From assembly GCF_043789415.1 (NCBI RefSeq), contig NZ_JBDLLW010000003.1:186001-250000 (forward strand): a stretch of 64,000 nt of DNA, read 5' to 3'. Position 1 is the first letter of the stretch. The number at the start of each line of letters is the position of its first letter. Below, one piece after another: positions 7,400 to 16,294 of the stretch. This DNA comes from Renibacterium sp043789415 (lineage in GTDB: Bacteria; Actinomycetota; Actinomycetes; Actinomycetales; Micrococcaceae). The position numbers and the translations under genes were made by a program. The notes under the pieces are model-generated. The model did not search any database. It was not told the origin of the DNA and saw nothing but the letters and a program-made list of their open reading frames with translations.

Positions 7400-8554
7400 A
7401 TGTACCAAGTTGTCGTGATTGGCGCTGGCCAGGCCGGGCTCTCCGCCGCCTATCACTTGAGCAGACGCGGCTTGATCCCCGGAGTGGACTTCTTGGTAAT
7501 CGATGCCAATGAAGGGCCCGGCGGTGCCTGGCGGCATCGCTGGCCCTCGCTGACCCTGGGAGCCGCTCATGGCATCCATGACCTCCCTGACTTCCCCTTG
7601 GGCACCCCGGATTCCTCCCGCCCGGCCTCAGAAGTCGTCGCCGAGTACTACGGCAGATTCGAAGAGCAGCTGGGTTTGCGGGTGCTACGCCCCGCACGAG
7701 TGCTCACGGTGCGCACAGATGCCGTGGCTTCAGATCCAGGCGCTACCGATCCCAGCACTTCAGATCCCGGCACCGAGAATGCCCCGCTGATCATCGAGGT
7801 GCAGGGCCCGGATGGTGGGGTCACTTCGCTGAAAACTCGAGTGCTGATCAGCGGCACCGGCACCTGGGACAAACCTTATTGGCCCTACTACCCCGGGGCC
7901 GCGGACTTCGAGGGCTGGCAATTGCACACTCACGATTTTCGTTCCGCAGAGGAATTCACCGGGCGGCGAGTGCTCGTGGTCGGGGGTGGTACCTCTGCGG
8001 CGCAGTTCCTGCTACAGCTCGCTGAGGCCGGGGCGCAGACCCTGTGGTCCACTCGTCGTCCCCCTGAGTTCCGTTGCCTGGAGAAGAATCCCGACTGGGG
8101 GCGCGACGTCGAGCGAGCCGTCAATGAGCGCACCAGAGCCGGTCTGCCGCCGATCAGCGTAGTCGGCGTCACCGGCCTGCCGATGACGCCGATGTATCAG
8201 GACGGGATCGCCTCCGGGGTGCTGGTCTCCCGCGGCCCGCTACAGTCTTTCACCAGGCACGCCGCGGTTTTCGCGGATGGCTCGGTTGAAGACATCGACG
8301 CGGTGCTCTGGGCCACTGGATTCCGGGCTTCGCTCGACCATCTGGCTCCGCTCAAACTGCGTGAGCCGGGCGGTGGCATCGTGATGGACGGCGTCAGGGT
8401 GGTCAAAGAGCCTCGCCTGTTCCTAGTGGGTTATGGAGCTTCCGCCTCAACCTTGGGGGCCACCAGGGCTGGGCGCGCGGCCGCCCTGGCCGCACTCAAG
8501 AAGCTCGCCGAGGACCAGCGAGTTCAGGCTCCGGCATTCCCGGTCAGCCACTAG
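7400..8554 (+). CDS. FAD/NAD(P)-binding oxidoreductase, flavin-monooxygenase-like
   Basis: 384 residues. An N-terminal FAD-binding Rossmann fold has GAGQAG at 8-13, followed by VIDANEGPGGAWRHRW. A second dinucleotide-binding motif (VLVVGGGTSAAQFLL) lies near the middle, and WATGF is towards the C-terminus. This pattern matches single-component flavin monooxygenase or thioredoxin-reductase-like proteins. A short insertion around 110-130 repeats a Ser-Asp-Pro-Gly/Ala-Thr pattern. It is divergent from glyA and followed 9 bases later by purU, so it may share a transcript with purU. The substrate is unknown. Confidence 0.8.
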   Translation: MYQVVVIGAGQAGLSAAYHLSRRGLIPGVDFLVIDANEGPGGAWRHRWPSLTLGAAHGIHDLPDFPLGTPDSSRPASEVVAEYYGRFEEQLGLRVLRPARVLTVRTDAVASDPGATDPSTSDPGTENAPLIIEVQGPDGGVTSLKTRVLISGTGTWDKPYWPYYPGAADFEGWQLHTHDFRSAEEFTGRRVLVVGGGTSAAQFLLQLAEAGAQTLWSTRRPPEFRCLEKNPDWGRDVERAVNERTRAGLPPISVVGVTGLPMTPMYQDGIASGVLVSRGPLQSFTRHAAVFADGSVEDIDAVLWATGFRASLDHLAPLKLREPGGGIVMDGVRVVKEPRLFLVGYGASASTLGATRAGRAAALAALKKLAEDQRVQAPAFPVSH

Positions 8555-8563
8555 ATTGGTGCT

Positions 8564-9442
8564 ATGAGCGCAACCGAAACCGCTAGCTACGCCCTCACGC
8601 TGTCCTGCCCCGACCGACCCGGAATCGTTCATGCGGTGAGCGGAGCCCTGGTCGAGGCGGGTGGCAATATCACCGAGTCACAACAGTACGGTAGCCCCGC
8701 CGAACAGGGGTCCGGTGGCCGTTTCTTCATGCGGGTAGAGGTGGCGACGACCACCTCCTTCGAGTCGCTGCACGAGAGCCTACAACCGGTCGCCGAAGCT
8801 TTTTCGATGGACTGGGGTCTGCATCGGGTGGGCGCTCCGGTGCGCACCTTGCTGATGGCCTCCAAGGAAGCCCACTGCCTCAATGAGCTGCTCTTCCAGC
8901 AACGCTCCGGGGCCTTGCCGATCACTATCCCGGCCATTGTCTCCAACCACCCCGATCTGGCCGAGATGGCGGCGTTCTACGGCATCCCGTTCCATCACCT
9001 TCCGGTGGATTCGAAGGATCCAGCCTCAAAGCAGCAGGCCGAAGACTGGCTCCGCGAGATCATCGCCGAACAAGACATCGAGCTCGTGGTGCTGGCACGT
9101 TATATGCAGATCCTCTCCGACGGGCTGTGCCGTGAGCTCACCGGGCGGGCGATCAATATCCATCACTCTTTCCTGCCGTCCTTCAAGGGCGCCAGGCCCT
9201 ACGCCCAAGCCCACGCCCGCGGGGTCAAGCTCATCGGGGCGACCGCACACTACGTCACGGCAGATCTCGATGAAGGACCGATCATCGAGCAGGAGGTGAT
9301 CCGCGTCGATCATGCCCACACTTCGGAACGGCTCGCTCAGATGGGACGTGCGGTGGAAGCCCGTACGCTGAGCCAGGCGGTTCGCTGGCACACCGAGCAC
9401 CGGGTGCTGCTGGACGGGCACCGAACCATCGTCTTCGACTGA
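8564..9442 (+). CDS. purU: Formyltetrahydrofolate deformylase
   Basis: 292 residues. The N-terminal ACT domain (LTLSCPDRPGIVHAVSGAL) is followed by a formyltransferase-type catalytic domain with LARYMQILS, the active-site NIHHSFLPSFKGA and HYVTADLDEGPIIEQ. The Asn/His/Asp catalytic set is present. It hydrolyses 10-formyl-THF to THF and formate, which balances the folate pool fed by the adjacent glyA-folD. The start is ATG at 8564 and the ribosome site is weak. Confidence 0.95.
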   Translation: MSATETASYALTLSCPDRPGIVHAVSGALVEAGGNITESQQYGSPAEQGSGGRFFMRVEVATTTSFESLHESLQPVAEAFSMDWGLHRVGAPVRTLLMASKEAHCLNELLFQQRSGALPITIPAIVSNHPDLAEMAAFYGIPFHHLPVDSKDPASKQQAEDWLREIIAEQDIELVVLARYMQILSDGLCRELTGRAINIHHSFLPSFKGARPYAQAHARGVKLIGATAHYVTADLDEGPIIEQEVIRVDHAHTSERLAQMGRAVEARTLSQAVRWHTEHRVLLDGHRTIVFD

Positions 9443-9491
9443 TCGATGGCAGCGGCCGCGAGAATCAGCTAAGGAGCGGTACGGTAGTGCC

Positions 9492-10010
9492 ATGAGCCCT
9501 GTTTATGAATTTTTTGGGAACACCCCGTCCGTCGGCCCCGAGGTCTTCCTCGCACCGAATGCCACAGTGATCGGTGAGGTTTCCTTGGGTCGCGGCGCGA
9601 GTGCTTTCTACGGTGCGGTGATACGCGGCGACAGCGGACAGATCAGCGTCGGCGAAGAAACTAATTTGCAGGACAACGTAGTGCTGCACGCGGATCCAGG
9701 CTTCCCCACCAGCGTGGGCGACCGGGTGAGCGTAGGTCACGGGGCGGTGGTCCACGGTTGCACGATCGAGGACGACTGCTTGATCGGAATGGGAGCCACC
9801 GTGATGAACGGAACACGGATCGGAGCGGGTTCGCTGATCGCCGGAGGGGCTGTGGTGCTTGAGGGCAGCGTGATTCCGCCACGTTCCCTGGTCGCTGGGG
9901 TCCCCGCTAAAGTCCGTCGTGAACTGACCGATCAAGAATTCGCCGGAATTCAACAGAACGCGGCGCACTACAGCGTATTGGCCCAGCACCACCGGGCGCT
10001 TCACGGCTGA
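9492..10010 (+). CDS. Gamma-carbonic-anhydrase-like hexapeptide-repeat protein
   Basis: 172 residues of left-handed beta-helix hexapeptide repeats (for example VIGEVSLGRGASAFYGAVIRG and IGMGATVMNGTRIGAGS) with a C-terminal helix. The pattern RGD, QDNVVLH (first metal His), VGHGAVVHGC (two more His) matches gamma-class carbonic anhydrase/YrdA/PaaY proteins. The three metal-binding histidines are visible, but whether it hydrates CO2 is uncertain because many family members lack activity. It lies 49 bases after purU on the same strand. Confidence 0.88.
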   Translation: MSPVYEFFGNTPSVGPEVFLAPNATVIGEVSLGRGASAFYGAVIRGDSGQISVGEETNLQDNVVLHADPGFPTSVGDRVSVGHGAVVHGCTIEDDCLIGMGATVMNGTRIGAGSLIAGGAVVLEGSVIPPRSLVAGVPAKVRRELTDQEFAGIQQNAAHYSVLAQHHRALHG

Positions 10011-10302
10011 CCTCGGATCCGCTCTCCGCTACACCCTCACTCAACTACGCCCTCGCTCCGCTACACCTAGCACTCGAAGACGCGCCCACCCACTGTTTCT
10101 CCGCACCGAATCATCTCTCCCCACTGAACCGACGGTTCAGTGGGGAGAGACGGTTTACCCCGCTGAAACCCGAATTCGGTGGGGAAAAATCCCCTCGCAG
10201 CACCCTTTTGAGAACCAATACCTCGGAGTAAAGCTCAAATGAACAAAGCAACTCCAAATAATGGGTTAACTAGTTTTTGATAGACGACTATAAAAACCTC
10301 TC
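10011..10302. other. Intergenic region with repeats and stem-loops, no gene seen
   Basis: About 290 bases between the hexapeptide protein and the ROK regulator. It contains CTCCGCTACACC twice (10024-10035 and 10056-10067), a cluster of related stem-loops (10114-10195) and an A/T-rich stretch near 10230-10300 that probably holds promoter elements. No convincing small ORF was found. Confidence 0.6.
10114..10184. repeat. Two tandem related stem-loops
   Basis: The first is a perfect 17-bp stem (10114-10130 with 10134-10150, built on CCCCACTGAACC) with a 3-base loop. The second is a 10-bp stem with two G-T pairs (10158-10167 with 10175-10184) built on a variant, CCCCGCTGAA. A related fragment (CACCGAATC) precedes them. 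They may terminate the purU-side transcript, or be a repetitive extragenic element. Confidence 0.7.
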
Positions 10303-10304
10303 AT

Positions 10305-10325
10305 GCGTTCATTTCTTGACGACAA
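10305..10325. promoter_or_regulatory. Candidate ROK operator / -35 region of the regulator gene
   Basis: GCGTTCA, three bases, then CTTGACGACAA. The same arrangement, with the same flanking bases and only the three central bases different, occurs at 11590-11610 ahead of mmsA. TTGACG at 10316-10321 could be the -35. Confidence 0.6.
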
Positions 10326-10350
10326 TCGCAAAGTGATGCACTCTACCTAT

Positions 10351-11547
10351 ATGTCGGCCGAACCGCAGTCCACTCACAAAGCTCCGTACAACCCGGGTTC
10401 GCAGTCCGCACTCCGGTTGCGCAATCAGCAGCGCATTGTGGAGACCCTGCTTGGTTCTGGCCCGCTCACCCAGGCCGAACTTTCCCGGCACACCGGCCTT
10501 TCGACGGCGACCGTCTCCAATATCGTCAAGATCATGTCCGACGACGGTTTGATCTCCACATCCCCCACCACCAGTTCAGGACGACGCGCTGTCTCGGTCA
10601 GCCTCAATTCGGCGGGCGCCGTAGCGGTAGGAATCGACGTCGGCCGCACCCATGTGCGGGTCATCATCGCGAGCTTGGACTACCGGATTCTCGCCGAACG
10701 TTCGATACCACTGCGTTTCGGTCACCGCGCCATCGAAGGCGTGGAGTCCGCTGCCAGATTGCTCGATGAGCTGCTCAAGGAAATCAAGCTTCCGCATAAC
10801 GCGATCGTCGGAGCGGGAGTGGGCATTCCTGGCCCCATCGACAGTCGCACCAATACCGTTTTACAGGGCGCCATCCTGCCGGAATGGGTCGGCATCAACA
10901 TCCTGGAACTCCTGGAAAGCGCCCTCAAAGTCCCGGTATACGTTGATAACGACGCCAACCTGGGGGCCCTCGCTCAAGTCACCTGGGGGCCGCACAGCTC
11001 CACCAGCAACTTGATCTTCGTCAAAATCGGCAGCGGTATCGGGGCAGGCCTGATCCTCAGCGGCAGTTCGCATTACGGGCACATCGGCGTGACAGGAGAG
11101 ATCGGGCACTCCACCATCTCCGAACAGGGCTTGATCTGCCGCTGCGGCAACCGCGGCTGCCTCGAGACTGTAGCCTCCACAGCGACCATGATCGAGCTGC
11201 TCTCCCGCGGCACCAATGAGCCGATCACCACCGAGGATATTGTGCAGCGAGCGATCCACGGCGACACCGCGACTTTGCGAGTGATCGACGACGCCGGCCA
11301 GGCGATCGGCCGAGTGATGGGGTCAATCGCGAACCTCCTCAACCCCGAGGTTGTGGTGGTCGGCGGGCCGCTTGCCGAATTGGGTGAGATCCTGCTGGAC
11401 CCCATCCGCCGCGGCCTGATCCGCCATGCGGTGCCCTTGGTCGGCGAATCCACTCAACTGGCTATGTCCTCAATGGGAAATCGCGCCGAAGCGCTCGGTG
11501 GAGCGGCCCTGGTATTCCAGCAACAGGGAATTCATGCATCCCCCTGA
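10351..11547 (+). CDS. ROK family transcriptional regulator (sugar-responsive repressor)
   Basis: About 398 residues from the Met at 10351 (MSAEPQ); the frame stays open to 10303. The N-terminal winged helix (IVETLLGSGPLTQAELSRHTGLSTATVSNIVK) is followed by a ROK sugar-kinase-like domain with VGIDVGRTHVRV, GVGIPGP, and the zinc-motif segment CRCGNRGCLET. XylR/NagC-type ROK proteins repress sugar genes until a sugar binds. The adjacent mmsA-mmsB-chvE operon and the operator-like sequence shared by both promoters argue that it controls that transporter and itself. I start it at 10351 because the shared motif lies at 10305-10325. Confidence 0.88.
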   Translation: MSAEPQSTHKAPYNPGSQSALRLRNQQRIVETLLGSGPLTQAELSRHTGLSTATVSNIVKIMSDDGLISTSPTTSSGRRAVSVSLNSAGAVAVGIDVGRTHVRVIIASLDYRILAERSIPLRFGHRAIEGVESAARLLDELLKEIKLPHNAIVGAGVGIPGPIDSRTNTVLQGAILPEWVGINILELLESALKVPVYVDNDANLGALAQVTWGPHSSTSNLIFVKIGSGIGAGLILSGSSHYGHIGVTGEIGHSTISEQGLICRCGNRGCLETVASTATMIELLSRGTNEPITTEDIVQRAIHGDTATLRVIDDAGQAIGRVMGSIANLLNPEVVVVGGPLAELGEILLDPIRRGLIRHAVPLVGESTQLAMSSMGNRAEALGGAALVFQQQGIHASP

Positions 11548-11589
11548 GACATGAATGAGATAGCTCAACTAAACCGTTATCTGGTCGTT

Positions 11590-11610
11590 GCGTTCAAAAC
11601 TTGACGACAA
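11590..11610. promoter_or_regulatory. Candidate ROK operator upstream of mmsA
   Basis: This is the second copy of GCGTTCA-N3-CTTGACGACAA. Here it sits in an imperfect palindrome (CGTTGCGTTCAA / TTGACGACAACG) and overlaps a possible -35 TTGACG (11601-11606), with T/A-rich -10 candidates near 11621-11631. Confidence 0.6.
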
Positions 11611-11688
11611 CGGCCTGGGCTAGTTTACTTTATTCAGACGTAGAGGCTGGGACGGCACCGACGCTAGTGTCCCGGGGGGAGATATTTC

Positions 11689-13245
11689 ATGTCAGCCAGT
11701 AGTTCGGCGACAGCTCCAGTAATTCTGGAAATGCGCTCAATCACCAAGGAATTCCCTGGGGTCAAAGCACTCTCAGAGGTTTCCCTTACCGTACGTGCGG
11801 GTGAGATCCACGCCATCTGTGGGGAAAACGGCGCGGGTAAGTCAACTTTGATGAAGGTTCTCTCGGGGGTGTATCCCTACGGCAGCTACCAAGGCGATAT
11901 CGTCTATCAATCCGAGGTCTGCCGGTTCAAGGACATCCGCGCCTCAGAGGCCGCCGGCATCGTGATCATCCACCAGGAACTCGCATTGATTCCGGAGCTG
12001 TCGATCACCGAAAACATCTTCCTGGGGAACGAGCCCACCAAGTTCGGCGTGATCAACTGGAGCGAGGCGCGCCGCAGGTCCATCGAGTTGCTGGCGCGAG
12101 TCGGCCTGAGGGACGATCCCGATACCCCGATCAAGGAAATCGGCGTCGGTAAGCAGCAACTGGTGGAAATCGCCAAAGCGCTGAACAAGTCGGTTAAGCT
12201 GCTCATCCTTGACGAGCCCACTGCGGCTCTGAACGAATCAGATTCTCAGCATCTGCTCGATTTGATCCGCGGCCTCAAGGGCAAGGGCATCGCGTCGATC
12301 ATGATCAGCCACAAGCTCAACGAAATCGAAGCGGTCGCTGACTCGATCACCATCATCCGCGATGGCAAGTCGATCGAGACGCTCGATGTGAAGGCCGACG
12401 GCGTTGACGAGGACCGGATCATCCGCGGCATGGTGGGCCGGACCCTGGAATCCCGCTTCCCTGAGCACACTCCGAATATCGGAGAGGTCTTCTTCGAAGT
12501 GAAGAACTGGAATGTGGCGCATCCGCAGATCGCTGATCGACTGGTCTGCAAAAACGAATCCTTCAACGTGCGACGCGGGGAGATCGTCGGCTTCGCCGGA
12601 CTGATGGGCGCCGGCCGAACCGAGTTGGCCCGCTCCGTTTTCGGCCGCTCTTATGGCCGCTTTATCTCCGGCACCATCGTCAAAGACGGTCAAGAGATCA
12701 CGCTGAACAATGTCTCCCAGGCGATCCGCCACGGCCTTGGCTATGTGACCGAGGATCGGAAGAGCCTCGGTTTGAACCTGCTCGATGACATCAAATCAAC
12801 CACCGTGTCGGCGGCTTTGAAGAAGATCACCCACGGATTGGTGGTCAATGACGACGAAGAGTACTCGGTTGCCGAAGAGTACCGGAAGCAACTGCGAACC
12901 AAGACGCCGAGCGTCGATGAGGGCGTTGCCAAGCTTTCAGGCGGCAATCAGCAAAAAGTGGTCTTGGCCAAGTGGATGTTCACCGACCCAGACCTGCTGA
13001 TCCTGGACGAACCGACCCGAGGCATCGACGTCGGAGCCAAGTACGAGATCTATGGCATTATCCAGAAGCTCGCTGAGCAGGGTAAAGGCGTCATTGTGAT
13101 CTCTTCGGAACTGCCTGAACTACTAGGGCTCTCGGATCGGATTTACACCATTTTCGAAGGTTCAATCACCGGGGTGCTGAACAAAGATGAAGCAACTCAG
13201 GAAAGCCTGATGAAACGCATGACCGCCGCCAAGAAGTCCGCCTAA
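11689..13245 (+). CDS. mmsA: Multiple monosaccharide ABC transporter, ATP-binding protein
   Basis: 518 residues with two fused nucleotide-binding domains. The first has GENGAGKST and the MmsA-typical HAICGENGAGKSTLMKVLSG and VYPYGSYQGDI. The second half has LSGGNQQKVVLAKW and LILDEPTRGIDVG. Closest in appearance to GguA/MmsA, which energises uptake of xylose, arabinose, galactose or glucose. A GGGGGGAG ribosome site precedes the ATG. It is first in an mmsA-mmsB-chvE operon downstream of the ROK regulator. Confidence 0.92.
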   Translation: MSASSSATAPVILEMRSITKEFPGVKALSEVSLTVRAGEIHAICGENGAGKSTLMKVLSGVYPYGSYQGDIVYQSEVCRFKDIRASEAAGIVIIHQELALIPELSITENIFLGNEPTKFGVINWSEARRRSIELLARVGLRDDPDTPIKEIGVGKQQLVEIAKALNKSVKLLILDEPTAALNESDSQHLLDLIRGLKGKGIASIMISHKLNEIEAVADSITIIRDGKSIETLDVKADGVDEDRIIRGMVGRTLESRFPEHTPNIGEVFFEVKNWNVAHPQIADRLVCKNESFNVRRGEIVGFAGLMGAGRTELARSVFGRSYGRFISGTIVKDGQEITLNNVSQAIRHGLGYVTEDRKSLGLNLLDDIKSTTVSAALKKITHGLVVNDDEEYSVAEEYRKQLRTKTPSVDEGVAKLSGGNQQKVVLAKWMFTDPDLLILDEPTRGIDVGAKYEIYGIIQKLAEQGKGVIVISSELPELLGLSDRIYTIFEGSITGVLNKDEATQESLMKRMTAAKKSA

Positions 13246-13278
13246 GCGAAGCTCCCAGTCAACAAGGAATTTTCAACG

Positions 13279-14547
13279 ATGAATCACGTGAAGCAAATCT
13301 TCGGCGGCAATCTCCGCCAATTCGGCATGATTGGTGCGCTCGTCGTGCTGCTGCTGGGTTTTCAAATCGCCACTGGCGGTAAGGTCCTCACCTCCTTCAA
13401 TGTGCAGAACCTGATCAATGGCAACTCCTATGTGCTGATCCTGGCCATCGGCATGGTGCTGGTGATCATCGCCGGGCATATCGACCTCTCGGTCGGTTCG
13501 GTGGCGGCTTTTGTCGGCATTACGGTGGCCCTGAGTATTCAGGACTGGGGATTCCCCTGGTGGGCCGGTGTGATCTTCGGCCTGCTGCTGGGCGCCGCGA
13601 TCGGAGCCTGGCAAGGCTTCTGGGTCGCCGTCGTCGGAATTCCAGCCTTTATCGTGACCCTCGCGGGCATGTTGCTATTCCGCGGCCTGAACCAGCTCAT
13701 CGGGCATTCCAACTCTGTTCCGGTTCCCAGCGAGATCCAGTACCTGGGCGGCGGATTCCTGCCCGAGATCGGTCCTGACTCAGGGTTCAATAATCTCACC
13801 CTTCTGCTCGGCATCGTCGGCTTAGCCGCACTCGTCTTCGGTGAGCTGTACTCCCGCTCTCAGTCGGTCAAGATCGGCATGGATGTTCCACCGGCCTGGG
13901 TGATGTGGGTCCGGATCGGGCTGGTCGGCATCGTGATCGTCCTGGTCACGCTGATCTTCGCCAGCGGACGCGCAGGCACCTCCTTCCCGATTGCCGGCAT
14001 CATCCTGGGTGTGCTGGTGCTGGTCTACGCCTTCATCTCTTCCAGGACCATCGTGGGACGTCACGTCTATGCGGTCGGCGGCAATAAGAACGCGGCCGAG
14101 CTCTCCGGCGTGAAGAGCAAGAAGGTCAACTTCCTGGTGATGATGAATATGTCGATCCTGGCTGCCGTCGCCGCCATTGTCTTCATCGGCCGTTCTGCTG
14201 CCTCCGGTCCTTTCGATGGCACCGGCTGGGAACTCGATGCGATTGCCGCCGTCTTCATCGGTGGTGCTGCGGTCAGCGGCGGCGTCGGCACCGTGGTTGG
14301 CTCAATGATCGGTGGCCTGGTGATGGCCGTGCTGAACAATGGTTTGCAGTTGCTCAGCGTCGGTGCGGATATGACCCAGATCATCAAGGGCCTGGTGCTG
14401 CTGCTCGCGGTGGCCATCGATGTTTACAACAAGTCTCAGGGCCGAGCCTCCGTCATCGGACTGATGATGAAGAACTTCAAGCGCAATGAAAAAGCGGGAC
14501 TGCAGTCGGCCACCGATAATGTCCCCCTCGAAACCTCCACAAAATAA
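13279..14547 (+). CDS. mmsB: Multiple monosaccharide ABC transporter, permease
   Basis: 422 residues with about ten hydrophobic segments. Typical permease motifs for this family are YVLILAIGMVLVIIAGHIDLSVGS near the N-terminus and the C-terminal AVFIGGAAVSGGVGTVVGSMIGGLVMAVLNNG. It forms the membrane channel for MmsA and the ChvE-like binding protein. It starts 33 bases after mmsA with an AAGGA ribosome site. Confidence 0.92.
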   Translation: MNHVKQIFGGNLRQFGMIGALVVLLLGFQIATGGKVLTSFNVQNLINGNSYVLILAIGMVLVIIAGHIDLSVGSVAAFVGITVALSIQDWGFPWWAGVIFGLLLGAAIGAWQGFWVAVVGIPAFIVTLAGMLLFRGLNQLIGHSNSVPVPSEIQYLGGGFLPEIGPDSGFNNLTLLLGIVGLAALVFGELYSRSQSVKIGMDVPPAWVMWVRIGLVGIVIVLVTLIFASGRAGTSFPIAGIILGVLVLVYAFISSRTIVGRHVYAVGGNKNAAELSGVKSKKVNFLVMMNMSILAAVAAIVFIGRSAASGPFDGTGWELDAIAAVFIGGAAVSGGVGTVVGSMIGGLVMAVLNNGLQLLSVGADMTQIIKGLVLLLAVAIDVYNKSQGRASVIGLMMKNFKRNEKAGLQSATDNVPLETSTK

Positions 14548-14577
14548 TTTCCACTTAATAAGAAGAAAGCGATAACC

Positions 14578-15669
14578 ATGGTGAAATTCACTAAGACGCT
14601 GACGTCGGTTGCGGCCATCGCGGCAATTTCGGCGCTCGCCCTGACCGGTTGCGGTCGAGGCGACTCAAGCAGCAACGGAAGCTCCAGCGCTGCCGGCTTC
14701 GACAAGAACGCTACGATCGGCGTTGCCTTGCCGCAGAAGACCTCGGAGAACTGGGTGCTCGCTGAGGGCCTGTTCAACGACGGCCTGAAGAACGCTGGTT
14801 TTAAGCCCGAGGTGCAGTTCGCCAATGGTGGTGTGACCGAGCAGCAGAACCAGATCAGCTCAATGATCACCAATGGTGCGAAGGTCATCATCGTCGGTGC
14901 GATCGATGGCTCGCAGCTGAGCACGCAGGTCAAGCAGGCCAAGGATGCCGGCGCGACCATCATCGCTTATGACCGGATCCTGAAGAACACCGATGCCATC
15001 GACTACTACGTGGCCTACGACAACTTCAAGGTCGGCGAGTTGCAGGGCCAGGCACTACTGGACGGCATGAAGGCCAAGAAGGCCAGCGGTCCCTACAATA
15101 TCGAGGTCTTCGCGGGTTCAAGCGATGATGCCAACTCCAAGCCGTTCTTCGATGGCGCCATGAGCGTGCTGAAGCCGAAGATCGACGACGGCACGGTCAA
15201 GATCGTCTCCGGTCAGAACACCCAGAACCAGGCTGCTACCGCTGGCTGGAAGGCCGAGAACGCCCAGAAGCGGATGGACACCCTGCTCTCCGGTTACTAC
15301 AGCAGCGCCTCCCTGGATGGCGTGCTCTCCCCGAACGACACGCTGGCTCGCGCCATCATCAACTCGGTGAAGCAGGCTGGCAAGCCGATTCCGGTTGTCA
15401 CCGGTCAGGACTCCGAGGTCGAATCGGTCAAGTCGATCATGGCTGGCGAGCAGTACTCCACGATCAACAAGGACACCAGTAACCTGGTGAACGCTGCGAT
15501 CGATATGGCGAAGGATCTGCAGGCTGGCAAGACTCCGGCCACCACCTCGGAGCAGGATAACGGCACCAAGAAGGTGCCCACCAAGTTCCTGGAGCCGGTG
15601 ATTGTCACCAAGGCCAATGCTGCAGAGGCCTACAAGAACAACCCCACGCTGGAAGCACTGACTAAGTAA
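14578..15669 (+). CDS. chvE: Multiple monosaccharide ABC transporter, substrate-binding lipoprotein (ChvE-like)
   Basis: 363 residues. A lipoprotein signal has the lipobox ALTGC at about 22-26, followed by a Ser/Gly linker and a periplasmic-binding-protein type I fold (IGVALPQKTSENWVLAEG, AYDRILKNTDAIDYYVAYDN). Sugar-binding proteins of the ChvE/XylF group share these segments. It is the last gene of the operon and is followed by a strong terminator. Confidence 0.9.
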   Translation: MVKFTKTLTSVAAIAAISALALTGCGRGDSSSNGSSSAAGFDKNATIGVALPQKTSENWVLAEGLFNDGLKNAGFKPEVQFANGGVTEQQNQISSMITNGAKVIIVGAIDGSQLSTQVKQAKDAGATIIAYDRILKNTDAIDYYVAYDNFKVGELQGQALLDGMKAKKASGPYNIEVFAGSSDDANSKPFFDGAMSVLKPKIDDGTVKIVSGQNTQNQAATAGWKAENAQKRMDTLLSGYYSSASLDGVLSPNDTLARAIINSVKQAGKPIPVVTGQDSEVESVKSIMAGEQYSTINKDTSNLVNAAIDMAKDLQAGKTPATTSEQDNGTKKVPTKFLEPVIVTKANAAEAYKNNPTLEALTK

Positions 15670-15685
15670 TTCACAGCTCATCTGA

Positions 15686-15717
15686 CTGAGGCGGTTCTCG
15701 AGTGAGAGCCGCCTCAG
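15686..15717 (+). terminator. Terminator after chvE
   Basis: A 14-bp stem (15686-15699 with 15704-15717, one G-T pair), a 4-base loop, then TTATTTAAT. It lies 17 bases past the chvE stop. Confidence 0.85.
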
Positions 15718-15828
15718 TTATTTAATCTTCGAGCTCTATACAGATTGGCTGAGCAGATTTAGGATTTGATTGCCATAGAAGGCCCGTGGGGGACGCCCTC
15801 TGTCACTCAAATCCAAGGAGTATGACGA

Positions 15829-16215
15829 ATGCTTTCCACGAAATTCCTTTTAGCTGTGCCATTTCTCGCCGTCGCTGGCAGCACATTATTAGCCACCCCC
15901 GCCCAGGCAGATATCACGCCGACTCCCCCCTTCAACTACGAGTGCACCGACGCACTCGGTATAGTGCACGATTGGAACGGAATAGATCCTTATAGCTGTG
16001 TTGGCTGGCTGGATGTTTTCGACGCCAATGGAAACGTGATGGTGCACGTCAAAGATGGTGCGAACGCGACCAGCACGGTGAGTTGTGTAGAAAACCCCGA
16101 GAATCCTGAGCTTCTTGATATCACCACGGAACAGGACGGTTTGATCGGCCAAGGTATAAACACCTTCATTTGGTATCACTCATGGATTGCTGGGAACAAC
16201 TGTTCGGCAGCCTAA
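15829..16215 (+). CDS. Small secreted cysteine-containing protein (first of a tandem pair)
   Basis: 128 residues. A Sec signal peptide of about 27 residues ends ...ATPAQA. The mature protein has four cysteines (ECTD, YSCVGW, VSCVE, NNC), probably two disulfides. An AAGGAG site lies 9 bases before the ATG. The next gene is a paralogue with the same spacing of the block DWNGxDPYSCVGWLDV and of VHVKDGA. I do not recognise a named family. An extracellular or cell-surface role is all that can be said. Confidence 0.75.
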   Translation: MLSTKFLLAVPFLAVAGSTLLATPAQADITPTPPFNYECTDALGIVHDWNGIDPYSCVGWLDVFDANGNVMVHVKDGANATSTVSCVENPENPELLDITTEQDGLIGQGINTFIWYHSWIAGNNCSAA

Positions 16216-16294
16216 GAATTCCTGAAAATACCGTTTCAGTTTTATCCACAAAGTGACTCATTAGTCTTTATTACACCCTGAAGTCAGGAGCATC

